Origin: Chlamydomonas sphaeroides
Taxonomy: Eukaryota; Chlorophyta; Chlorophyceae; Chlamydomonadales; Chlamydomonadaceae
Reading direction: 5' to 3'
Length of the DNA stretch: 64,000 nt
Assembly (NCBI GenBank): GCA_001662425.1
Contig: BDDC01000026.1
Location: forward strand, 25,648 to 89,647
Shown here: piece after piece, positions 10,501 through 22,028 of the stretch
How positions within the stretch are numbered: position 1 is the stretch's first letter
Layout: each line of letters starts with the position of its first letter
The notes under the pieces: generated by a model
What the model was told of the DNA's origin: nothing
Databases searched by the model: none
Seen by the model: the letters and a program-made list of their open reading frames with translations, nothing else
Translations under genes and position numbers: made by a program

Positions 10501-13500
10501 GCGCAGAACGGCGGCGGCGGCCTGGGCCTGTTGCTCCACAGCGGCGGCAGCGGCTCGTTCGGCGGCGGCGCGCTGGTGCAGCCGCCGACCGACCCCCTGG
10601 AGCTGGAGCTGCTGTCCATTGCCAGCGAGGTAGGAGGGCTGCATTGGGCGCTGCAGGCTGCTGGGCCGCGTCGTCGACAGGGGGCTGAAAGGCCGGCCAC
10701 CCCAGACCCATGCGCCCGCGAGAGCTGGCCTGCTGATGTGCTGCGGCGCTGCCGGCGCCCTGCACTGTGCGCTTTGCCCAACCCGCCGCGCAGTCGCTGT
10801 TGGCCGACCAAGACCTCCGCCATGGCGGCATGGCGTCCGGCGGCGGCCAGGTGCTGGGGCTGCCGCACATGCAGATGCAGATGTCGCGCTCGGCTGCCAG
10901 CCAGCAGCAACAGCAGCAGCAGCAGCTGCAGGTGCTGGCGCTGGGCCTTGGCGGCGTGAACCGGGCCGAAAGCGACAGCGGCATGCTCGGCGGCGCCGGC
11001 GGCTCCGCCGGCAACGGCCACGTAGCGTCGCTGGCGGCGTCGCTGCGCGGCGGCGGCGGCGGCGGCGGCGCGTCGGGCCTGGGCGCGTCGACGAGCCGCT
11101 TCAGCGGGCTGCGGCCCGGTGGCATGCTGATGCTCGGTGGCAACAGCGACCAGAGCGCCGGCAGCGGCGAGAACCTGGCCATGTACGTTGACGGCGCCGT
11201 TGACTACACGCGCTTCGGCCAACGGCCTACGGCCTACAACAACGGCAACAACGACGGAGGCCTGCAGCGGCGCCCGCTTGCGGCGCCGCCGCTTGGCCAG
11301 TCGCTGGGCTCGCAGGTGCTGCCGCAAGACCTGCTGCGCCTCGTCAGCGGCGCCGGCGCCGGCGGCGCCGCCAACCTGCTCTCCAGTCACCGCGGCGGTG
11401 GCGGCGGCGGCGGCAGCGTGGAGGACGAGCTGGCGTCGCTGCTGCCCGGGGGCGGCTCATCGCTGCGCCAGGCGCCCGTGGTCGGCCGGATGGCCCCGCC
11501 GCTGAACCTGGGGTCCTCGGGCCTGGGCCTGGGCGGCAGTCAGCAGCGCGCGCTGCCGAGCATGCAAGCGCTGGGCTCGGTCCAGGCGGGACAGGGCGGC
11601 AACATGGGGTCGGGCCAGCGCCTGGGCCCGGCAGCTGAGCTGGCGGAGCTGCAGCGGCAGCTGAGCGGCCAAGCGGCCCAGGCCGAGGCGCACGGCTCGG
11701 GCCTGGGCGGCTCGGGGCTGGGCGGCTCGGGGCTGAGCTTCCAGGACGCGGCCGCGCGCAGCCTGCTGGGTAAGTGCTGTGCGCAGCTCCCTGCCGCCAC
11801 AACTGCGCTGCCACAACTGCGCCGGCGCCGCCCTGCGGCTGGCCGTGCCGCACCGCACCCCACGACCCTGCCACTCACGGCTGCCCCGCATGCCGTCCGC
11901 AGCCTCGGGAGGGCCGCGCGCCTCGTATGCCTCGCCCGCCTCTCTGCTGGAGCGCGTGAGCATCAAGATCCACAACTGCACGCCCGACCAGCTGCCGCCC
12001 GACCTGGCCGAGCAGCTGGCGGACTGGCTGGTGGCCGCCGACGCGAGCGTGCTGCAGGTGCGGCCAGCGCTCGTGTGCTGGTGGGGTCAGTAAAGACTAT
12101 TAAAAGTTGAATCGCCAAAGATGTGATGGAATGAAGCATGGACACGAGGGCTGGGTGCGGCGAGTGCAACCCGTGGGCGTGGCGCTGGCGCTGGCCGAGT
12201 GACGCGCGGCGGGACCCTGTCGCAGCCGTCACCAACGCCGCTGCCTGGCCCTAACGCTCGCGCCAACATGCCTGTCCCTGGGCGCCGCCTGCTCGTGCAG
12301 GGTTTCATTCGTCCCGGTTGCACGCACCTGGTGCTGGACGTCCTGGCACCCGATCTGGCCAGGCTGGCGGCCGCCGTGCTGGGGACCGTGGCGGCGGGCG
12401 AGCCGGGCGCCGGCGACGGCTCCCGTGCTCCGCGTGCCGCGGCCGAGGAGATCGTGCGGCGGCTGCTGGGCGCCGCCTCGCGCTCCGGCTCCGGCGCGTC
12501 GCTGCTGGCATCGCTGCAGCAGGACCTGGCGGTCCAGGTTGGGGACATGGTGGGTGCCGGACCGCGTGCGGCCTCGCGCGGCAGCGGCTTGCGAATGCAT
12601 CGCCACCGAAACGGCTGGCCCACACCTTGGGCGCACAGCTGTGCCCTGTCGCGGCCTGGGGCGGCAGCGGCGGCGAGCCGCTGGGCGCTGCCGACGGCCC
12701 TGCGAGCGGGCCGTTTTGTGTGCGTGTGCGGAGCTGACCCTGCGGCCCCCCGTGCCGCTCCCTTGACCCTGCCTGCAGCTGCTCACCATCAGCCGTGGCG
12801 GCCAGCGGATGGAAGTGCAGTGCCTGCATTTGCACCCTCAACACCAGCGGCAGCAGAGCACGCAGCGGCGCGCGGCCTCCGGGGCGACGAGCGGCTCGCA
12901 GCACAGCGCGGCGGCGGATGGCGGCCACGGCCCCGAGTTGCAGGGCGTGGCGCCGGTGGCTGTGGTGGCAGGTGTGCGGTGGTGGCTGGGGCCGTCGGCG
13001 GCGCCCGCTTGGGACGCAACGCCAGCCCCGGACTGTCGGGCGGGGTTTGGGCGCTGGGCCTTTGCGCGCGCGTGACCGAGCGGCGCGTGACGTGCGGTGC
13101 CGATCGTGCATGTGCAGGATCCGACTTCGTCCTGGAGCTGGCGGGCCGAGGATTGTACGGAAGCGACCTGTCGTACCACGTGCGCTTCCGCGGCGGCCAC
13201 CTGGAGGCGATGCAGGAGGTGGATTCCGATTGCCCGGATCCGGATCCGGATCCGGACTGCGCGGATCTATTCAACGACGAGCCTGCAGCAGCAGCCGCCC
13301 CCGCAGCGGGCCCGGCCGCAGCGGGTGGAGAGGCAGCGCCGGCGCCCCTGCAAATAAGCCGCGGCAACGCCGAGCTCCTGTGGCTGTTGGAGTCGGAGCT
13401 GTATGACAGCCAGCTGAGCGAGGCGGAGCGCGCGCGGCTTGCGCGCGCGCCGCCGCCGATCGACCCTGCGTTGCTGGGGCTGTCAGCGCCCGTGATTCGG

Positions 13501-16500
13501 CCGCCGCCACCGCCGCCGCCGCCGCCGCCGAGCGACGGGCCCATCGCGCGATGCCTAACGTTGGCCGCCGGAAGCGCCGCAGCACAGAGCCAGCCGCCCT
13601 CGCAGCACACTCTGACGGCTCGCCTGGTTGCAGCAGGGACCGCAGACGGCGCGGCAGCGGCAGCACCGAGGGGCGATAGGGCTGTGTGCGCCGCTGGCTC
13701 GGACGAGACGGCCGAGTGGGGCAGTGGCGAGGGAGTGCCCGACGGCGCCATGACGTCCGCGGTGGCGGAGCTGGCGGCCGCGCTGGCGGAGGCGCGCAGC
13801 GCCGGCCATCCCGCCCTGCACGACATCCGTATGGGGCCCGCCGCCGCCGCCGTGACGCCGCGCGCCGCTGCCTGGGTCACCGCCCAGGACGTCGCGGCCC
13901 TGGCGGCTCTCGTGCCCGCCGCCGACATGCCTGGCGCCAACACCGCTCCCAATTGCGCCACAGCGGGTTTGATGGACGCGGCCGTGAGCGCCGGGCGGCG
14001 GCGCAGCATGGGCGTGCTGGCTCAAGAGGAGCTTGGCCTGCGCGAGGGCGGCCTGCCGGCGCCTCGGCCGGCGCAGGGGCTGCGGGGGGCGCTGCTCGAC
14101 AGCGGCGCCAGTGGCCATGGCGGTGGCGGCGCTCACCAGCCCATGACGCGTGCGCTGTCGCAGGTGCGTGCGTGGGCGGGTGGGGTAGACACCGGCCGTG
14201 GGGGCATGCTTGGACGGCGGCTGCGTGATCCATGGGGGGCCAGACACGCTCGCATGCGCTGGTCGTGCGCTGCCGTGCGCCGTGCTTGGCTCCACGGCGA
14301 GCACGCCCCCTCGCCGCCTCCCCCGCAGAGCGACCTGACCAACGTGGACTCGGACTCGATCGTCGGCGGCAGCACCAGCGGCGGCGTCGCCGCCGACGCA
14401 GACATCGTAACCTTGTTTGTGGAGCCGCCGCCGCGGGCGGGCCTGGCGGTGGTGGAGGCGGAGGCGGAGGCGGTGCCGCTGGGCGGCGGCGGCAGCGGCG
14501 GCGGCGGTCTGCTCTCGCGCTGGTGGCCGGTGGCGGTGCTGCCGCCGCCGTCGGAGTGGCCCGCCGCTGAGGCGGCAGCGGCTGAGCTGAACGGGCTGCT
14601 GGAGGAGGCCGCCGGAGAGGCGTGGTGAGCTGTTGGGGTGGTGCGGCCTTGCAGCATGCGGTGCGCCGCGTGGGTGGCCGTACAGGGACATGCGCGGAGG
14701 GGCATATAGCTGCTCTCGCAGACGAGTCCGCGAGCGGCGTGTGGCGGCATGTGGCTGCTCTAGAGCCGGTCCCCCCATGCCTGCCCTCATGGGTGCACAG
14801 GCTGCGGCACCTGATTGTGGATCTGGGTCTGGTGCTGGAGGCCATGGACCCGGATCCAAGCGAGGTCATGGCGGAGGCCGTCGCTCTCGAGGAGCAGGCG
14901 AACGGCGGACAGCCGCTCCCCGGTGCTGCGAAGCCACTCTGCACCTCGAGCGCTGGCGCCGGGGAGGTCCGCGCTGGCGGCGACGCGGACGCAGATGACG
15001 GCGACGGCGACAGCGACGGCTTGCTGCACGGTGGGTTGCCTCCGCCACCCGCTCGCTTGCTGGCTTCCTGCTCGTCCGTCGCCCCGGCTCATGGGGCCAG
15101 CCCGGCGAGGGTGGTGGGGCTGTGCGCAGCGCCATCAGACCCCGGCTGCGAGCTGGGACGCAGGCGACCAACCGACCGCGCCCCGCCCTGCTGCCCTCCC
15201 TGCGCGCCAACAGACGCGCTGTCGGTCGCATCCTCGGGCGAGGGCCACACCTGGGGATCGCACACCACGCAGCCTCACAGCGCCGACGGAGAGGCGGCCG
15301 CCGCCGCCCACCGGACGTCTGGCAGCCTGCCGCCGCCCGCCACCGACCTCAACGACAGCCCCGGCCCCTCCATAAGCACCAGCGGGTTCCCTGCCGCGCG
15401 CGCTCTGGCAGGCGCCGCAGAGCTGCCCTCGCCCGCGCCCGCGCTGCCGGCCAAGGAGCAGGCGCCGGCCGCCCGCGCCAGCCGGCCAACGCCGCATGCG
15501 GCCTGCAGCACGTCCGCGCTTGGCGCGAACCCCAGCGGCGCCGGGGTCATTCACGTTTTCGACTCGACCGGACCGGAGCTGTCGCTGTCGGACCCCGGGC
15601 GCCAGTCCCGGCGCATGCTGGCGGAGATAGCGCCGCCCAAGCCGCGGCAGGGCAGGGCCGCGCAGCCCGGCTGCGTGCCGGCGGCGCCGCAGGCGGAGGA
15701 GTGGCACGAGTCCGAGCAGCTGCTGATGGAGGCGGAGGCGCTGCAGTGCGGCAGCGGTGTGGATCGCGTGCTGGTGCAGCACCTGGCCCTGACTGCCAGC
15801 TACGCCACGCCGCCACCCGTCGCCGAGGAGCCCGTGGTGCCGCCGGCGACCATCCGGCCGCTGGGCGAGCTGACAGCCAGCGAGGCGCAGCAGTACCTGG
15901 GTCTGTTGTCGGCGAGGGCCTCCAGAGCGTCGGGCGGCGCCGAGCGAACGTATGCGGGCGTGACCGCACAAGTGGCGGAGGCGGCAGCCCCGGCTGCCGG
16001 GCCTTCGGGCTTGGCGGCGGCGCAGCGGCGCCGTCAGCAGGCGGAGCTGGGCCAGCGGGCTACCGCTCTGCTGGTGTTCTTTTGCAACAGGTGCGCGAGC
16101 AGCTGGGGGCGGTGGGTTTTTGTGTTCATGATCATCACCACATGTGTGTGTGGCCTGGGATGGAGCCGACACGGCGGGGAGGGCAGGAAGGGCGTGCAGA
16201 TGCGCGCCTGTGCCGAGCCGTCGTGTCCCCTGCCTGCCGCCCGCTCGACCACAGGGGCTTCGCCGCCTGCTCTGGCCTCCTCCTGCGGTACCTCCTGCGC
16301 TCCGCCGGCGCCGAGCCAGCGGCCGCCGACGAAGTGTCGGCGGCAGCCGCTGGCGAGGCGCGCAGGGCGTCGAAAGTGCTGGCCGCCGAGCCCCCGGCCC
16401 GCGCTGCAGCCGCCTTCACGGCCGTATGCGACGACGTGTTGGGGGCCACGGGCCTGGGGCTGCTGATGCACTGCGTCCGCTCCGGCAGCGCCGAGGCGGT

Positions 16501-17664
16501 GGCGGGGCTGCTGCAGTCCAGCCTCGTGGCTGGGGCACCGCTGGACACAGCCGAGGCCGGTGCGTGGTCACACAGGGGCAGGCCGGACGGGTGTGGGCGC
16601 CTGGGGACCGAGCTCGCCGTCTCTGATTGCAGCAAAACACCCCCGGCCCTTGCCTGCGGTGCATGTGCCAGCGCTGCGTGGACCGGGTCGTCCGGCGCGG
16701 GTGGCTTGGGTGCCGGAGGGTCTGAGGGTCCTGCGGTTGAACCCCTCACCTTAGGCAACACACACGCACGCACGAGTGCGCGCAAACCTCAGCCCATGCG
16801 GACGGTCATACCCGTGCCGCCGCCCGCCCGCCCCAGGTCCCGACGGCGTGACACTGGCAGCCCTGGCTGCTGCGCTGCCCGACGGCGGTCGGGCTGTGGT
16901 GGCGGCGCTCGGCGCACACGGTGCAGAGCTGGCCGCACGAGCCGACGCTGCCGCGAGGAGCGGCCCGGCTAGCAGCGGCGCTTTCGGCGAGCCGGCAGAA
17001 GACGGGATCGACGGCCCTCGGCGTTGCAGCGCCGAGTTCGTGGTAGCGCTGAGGTGAGTCGCTTGCTCGGCACCCCGCTCTGCCTGGCCGTGAACCATCC
17101 ACGCAAAACATCTTCCATACCCCGGATCGACCTCCGCATCGGCCGATGGCATGCGCCCATCCCCGGCACCGTCTGCCTGGCGTGCCCTGCCTCGCCGCCC
17201 CCCACAGGGAGGAGCTGCAGCGCATCGCTGCGGTCCAGGTCCAAGTTATCGCCGTCAAGGCCGCCGCCAGCGCCACCGACGACGTTGCCCTCGACCCCGC
17301 GACGTCGCGCAGCGGCTCGGCCGCCTCTGGCATCGGCGGCGCCAGCGCTTCGCTCGCACTTCTCGCGAGCGGCAGGGAGAGCGGCGCGTCGACGTGGGGA
17401 GGCAGCTCCGTCGCCGCGCACTCGCCGAGGGCTGCCTCCTGGCTGAGCCATGAGGCGGTGCTCTCTCCCGCGCCGGCGCTCGGCGATGTCGGCAGGCCCG
17501 GCCGTGCTACGGCGGCCGCCTGCGTGGCTGCGGCTGCGGTGGGTCTCGTGGCCGCGGCCTGGGTGCAGAGCCCTGCGGGGGCCGGCTGGCTGGCGGCGGT
17601 GGTGGTGCCCTTTCTGCTGGCTGCGGCGCTGGCGGTCGTGCTATGGTGGTCGGCGCGGGCGTGA
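7536..17664 (+). CDS. SBP-box (SPL1/SPL14-type) transcription factor with ankyrin-like region and C-terminal membrane anchor
   Basis: Eighteen phase-consistent exons: 7536-7665, 7743-7798, 8183-8308, 8653-8696, 8840-8920, 9229-9265, 9405-9689, 9835-10629, 10794-11769, 11903-12057, 12301-12549, 12779-12971, 13118-14163, 14329-14624, 14801-16090, 16255-16559, 16837-17053, 17208-17664; about 2,245 residues. The SBP domain (about 61-134) keeps both zinc sites: C61, C66, C83, H86 and C102, C105, H109, C121, ending KRSCRR and FYKRR (nuclear-localisation type). Next come an AT-hook (KRGRPR, near 181), long Gly/Gln/Ala-rich stretches, and the SPL1-family block LPPDLAEQLADWL...GFIRPGCTHLVLDV (about 862-910). 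Residues 1920-2090 are ankyrin-like (LLMHCVRSGSAEAVAGLL), and two hydrophobic helices end the chain. Known SBP proteins bind GTAC-core DNA. The C-terminal Cys-rich tail of the copper regulator CRR1 is absent, so I do not call it CRR1. The start is the first ATG and matches family acidic N-termini. Confidence 0.88.
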
Positions 17665-20600
17665 GCGGGCAGGTGCGTGCGGCGATGGGAGTTGCGGCTG
17701 GTGCGTTGTCGCGTTGGGTTCCGGGCGGTGTGCTTGTCGGTGAGCTGGTCGGGAACCTCCTGGCGCGCGTGCGGTGCGGGAGGGAATAAATGTTCTTCCG
17801 AGGGCCGGGACCGGGGACCGGCAAGCAGAGCTTAAGAGTATTCTGGATGTGGGTTGCGCATGCGGCAAGAATGTCATGGGGCCAGGGCTCATCGGGCTGG
17901 GCGTGTGGACATCCAGGCTTCCATAAATGAGGCCTAAATTGGCTGATCGCTTGATGACGCTTGGCTGTGTGCGAGGCATCCCAACGGACGAAGCGCGTGT
18001 GGCTATTCGGGAAGAAAAGGCTGAAAGGGAGGTTCGGGTGGCGGCCGCCACAGCTGCAACTGCATGCTGGTTAAGTATGCGGGCGGCGAGATCGCACGCG
18101 TGCAGGGCTATGCTGGCGTCTCATGCCTCGTTTGCTGCGTCGATGTGCGGCCATCCGTGCCTTCAGTCTTTCGGCATGGTGTGGTGGTCGGCCTGAACGA
18201 AGGGTGCTAATAAGCAGGGCGCAGCTTCTCCTCGCACGCCCCGTCGCTTCGCTGGCTGCCGCTTAGTGGCAGCGCTCGAGGGCGGGACTGTCGCAGCTGC
18301 GCGTTGCCCAAGCCGCTGTGCGCACCGAGGCTTAACGCGTTGGGGGTGCGTGCGGCGCGTGGCGGGTGTTGCGTGTTAGCTGTCGCCTGGGTGCCGGGGG
18401 CATGTGCCGCGTGGGCTCCGGCGCCCAGCGCCCCTAGCTGGCGTGCACTCATGTGGGCTGCGCCGCGCACTCCACGATGCGCCCCTACCGAGGCCGGCCC
18501 GCCAGTCGGCCGCTCGCTGCTCGCTGCTCGCTGCTCTCGCATGCGCAGCGCTCTCCAGCGCTGCTGCTTTCATTGCCGCTGACCCCTGCTTCGGCGCTGC
18601 TGCTGGCCGTGCTGCCGGCTGGCAAAATGGCGGCGGCGCGGTGTGCTGTTTGCCCGCGCCGTGCGTGTCGCCAGGTGCTGAGCCGCGTGGCTGGCGTATA
18701 GGCGCGCAGGGCCGCTACGGCAAGCTGGCATGCTGCGAGGGCGTACGCGGTGACGTTGGCTAGGGTTCCGTTTAATCAGTCTGTGTGTGTGGGGGGGGGG
18801 TGAGGTGTGTGTGTGTGGTGTGTGTGTTCATAATAATCAACATATATCCGACACGCGACGCGTGTGTGTGTGTAAGTGTGTGTGTGTGTGTGTGTAGCTC
18901 GGGCGGCGTGTCAGTGTTGCGGCCTGCAGGCCACGGCAGGCCTCTAGTATTCGTACGCGCACGTGAAGTCGGCATCACTTTGCTCGACGGGCGACGGCTG
19001 TGCATGCTATCGAGCTACTCAACTAGCGGCCGAACGACACCGCGAGCGGGGCGCTGCGCTGTGTTGTCGGACACAGCCTCTCGGGTGCCACTACAGGCCG
19101 CGCTAGACCTCCTGCCGGCAGCTGCTGACAGGCCTGGCTGCTGCTGTGTTGCGGGCGCACGTGTGCTGGCGAGCTGGTCGCTGGTTGCCGCGCCTGTCGG
19201 GTCGCGATGTGGGCCTCTGTGCTGCGATTCTGTCATGGCCTGGGAGACACGAAAGCAGACAATGAGCGAGCAGGTGCATGAAGCACGCGATGGGACGCGC
19301 ACCAAGCAGAACGGCGCGATGTCTTTTTGTCGAGCTTGCCGGCGCCGGGGGCACGTCGCCACTGTGCATGTGTGCGGGCTCTGTGTGCCTGTGCGCGCGT
19401 GCTTATCTGCAAGGAAAGTTATAGTAACACGCACGCGGCACGTATGTGGTGGTGGTGTGCGCGTGTGTATGCGTGTGTGTGTGCACAGAGGTTTCAACGT
19501 ATGAATGCATATGGCCTATTGTTCACATTGGGCTGTACGTTTCGTGTGGCGCGGCTGCGCGCTCGCACCGCGCTCGTTGCAGCCTGCCGCTGCTGGTTGT
19601 GGGGCACGTCAAGAGATTGGGGCACCGGGGCCGTTGGGTCGCTGCCGCTATCGCAGGTCGTGTATTGTCGTGGCTCTAGTTGCGTGACGTCGCGTGTTGC
19701 GCAGGTGCATGGGGCCCGGTAGGTCGCGTTCTGGCTTTCCTGTGTGATGTTGACGGCCCTTCTGCCTCCCCTGCGGCACACGCCGCAGCTGCTACTCGCG
19801 CCAGCCCTGGTTATTCGCCGGGGCCCTGACCAGCCGTACCCGTAGCCGGCAGTGGCCGCCGTTGCACAGGGCGAGGCTGCCCGAACGCCTCGGCTGTTCC
19901 CGCCGGGAGGAAGACTGCGCTGCGGTGCCCCCTGGCAACGAGTCTAACGAGGTCCGCTGCCGTCGCTGCGAGGCGCAGTAACGCACGAGCGCCTTGATTG
20001 TCGGCCGCGACGTACTGCGAGCGGCGTCACGCCTGCCAGGCTCGGCGGCCGGTCCTTGGCGCGATGCTGCTGGCTCTGGGCTGTTCAGGTGGAAGGGAAA
20101 CAGAGCCACAGAAGCAACCAGCATCTATAACCGGAGTGTCCACAAGGGTTAGGGGTGAGGCGATTCAGGCTGCGGGACAAGAGGAGCTTGGTCGGCACGC
20201 CAACATGCCACTGGGTGCAACTCTGTGGCGACGCGCAGCCAGAAGCGGCTGGCCGGCTGCCTAGGCAGCTAGGCTCCTTGGGACCTCCGGCCCGCCGCCC
20301 CGGACGAAACCCACACGTAGTCGCTTTGTTCCATGTGTATGTCTGCAAGCCCACGCGCACCCAGCCCCTTTTCACGGGCACTGCAAGCAGTCTGTCCGTC
20401 GTCGCTGTTGTCTGCAGGCGACACACAGTAACAGGTCGCACAGGTCAAGAGGCAGCACCGCGGTGTCGGCAGTCCACATCCTCGATTGCTTTACATGCCT
20501 CCGTACCAGTTGCCTCCGTGGCTGGACAGCTAGTGCTACTTACACGCCCGCACCGCACCACCATGCACCCACGACGCCGCCGCACGTACCGTACTTTACC

Positions 20601-22028
20601 CAGCCCCACGCCTCCCCCAACACACACGCGCACACGCACGCACGGCGACGCTCTTGAGACCCACACCTCCGCACCGCAACGATCGCACGGATTGCTTTTA
20701 CGCGACTGGCCGCACACTCTCTCCTTTTCGCGACGGTCCAACACTGGCGCCCGGCCGCGGCCCCACGACCACCACTTTGCGGCCGGCCGTCGACCGACAC
20801 CACCGCCCCGAGGCCGGCCCCAACAGCACGGCCCGCCATGCCTGACACACGAAGACACAATGCAAGCTACCAAAGGTAGCCGCAATTCTAGATATTAAGT
20901 AACCCAGGCGGGGCCGCACTCGCCGAGGAAGCGCGCGCAGCGAGCTGCGCCGTCCTTAGCACGTGGGTGCCGAAGGTCGCGCTTGGCCTGCCCTCCCGCG
21001 CGCAGCCGGCGCAGGAGTCACACCTCTTTCCAAGCCAGTTGCATAAACCGGCGCTTTCAGCTCAGATGCGTCTTAACAGCGACGCCGCAGACCCTTCGCC
21101 TGCCAGCAGCGCCAGTGCGCGCCACGACGGATGCCGAAGTGCTTGGCACCCTCCGCTAAGCGCGGCACGGACCCAGAGTGCTCATGATGCCATACTTGAG
21201 TGGACATCCCACGAAAGTGCCTTGACGAGGGGTTTCGAGCCGCGACGAGTCAGCCGCCGGGAACAGGACCATGCCGACAATAAGAACAACCCCGAGGTGC
21301 CCGCACGGGGACCGAGCGCAAAGCAACGAAAAACCAAGCCGCACATGCCTGTCCCACAGGCCTAAAACCGTCACAGGTACGGCAACCCATCTCTCCACAA
21401 CCAACTGCCGCCGGCCAGCCTCTCCTGCGTCCCGCGCCTCAGCTGCGAGGCCCAACTCTAGCCGGATCCCATGCCCTAGGTCAACGTGCAACCCGGCCTT
21501 GGAACTAAGCCGACAGCCCAGCCGCCGACCAGCGTCCTCCAGACCATCAGCCGTCGTGCGCAAGGCCGCACGACGACCGCGAATAACCCATGTGCCAGCC
21601 GCGTAGGCATGCCTCCGCATTCGGCGATACCCACACACGTACTCGATATCGGCCCTGTGAAGGCGAACACACGCCACCCCAGTGCGTCTGTCACGTCATG
21701 CCACCACCTGATTGCTAGGCACATGCAGCCGCCGCCGTGGCCCGCTGGAGCAAGGTGCACAGCGCAGGCCCCGATGAGCGGCGGCAACACAAAATCGCAT
21801 GCGGCAAGGCGCGGTGGCCGCCCCAATGAGGTCTGCGCTGCTGCGCACGGCGCGTGCTCCAACGCAGCGCCGCTATCACAAACGCACACAGCCGAATGCC
21901 GCCAACCGAAATCCGCCAGCCAAATCACCCAACACAGCCCCCTCCTGCGCCACGTCGTGTTGACAACTCCCAATCACTGTCCCCTAGGCGCCCCGCGCCC
22001 GCTGCTGCTGCTACAAACACCAAGCCCG
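17665..22028. other. Intergenic / UTR region, no gene seen
   Basis: These 4.4 kb separate the convergent ends of the SBP gene (+) and the LRR-PDDEXK gene (-). Open frames are short, inconsistent and show no recognisable domain. They probably include long 3' UTRs. TGTAA on the minus strand occurs near 20490 and 20540, but these signals are too common to assign. A GT-rich microsatellite sits at 18780-18897 and weaker GT tracts near 19440-19495. Confidence 0.6.
18780..18897. repeat. GT microsatellite with a G10 run
   Basis: Two blocks of (gt)n flank about 35 unique bases: 18780-18829, with ten consecutive G, and 18862-18897. This is ordinary simple sequence downstream of the SBP gene. Confidence 0.95.

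Noticed and set aside
7536..17664. Calling the SBP gene CRR1, the copper-response regulator
   Set aside because: The SBP domain and ankyrin-like region would fit, but the C-terminal Cys-rich tail expected for CRR1 is absent and hydrophobic helices are present instead.
18780..18897. TGTAA inside the GT microsatellite as the SBP-gene poly(A) signal
   Set aside because: TGTAA arises there by chance from the repeat, and it lies 1.2 kb past the stop codon.
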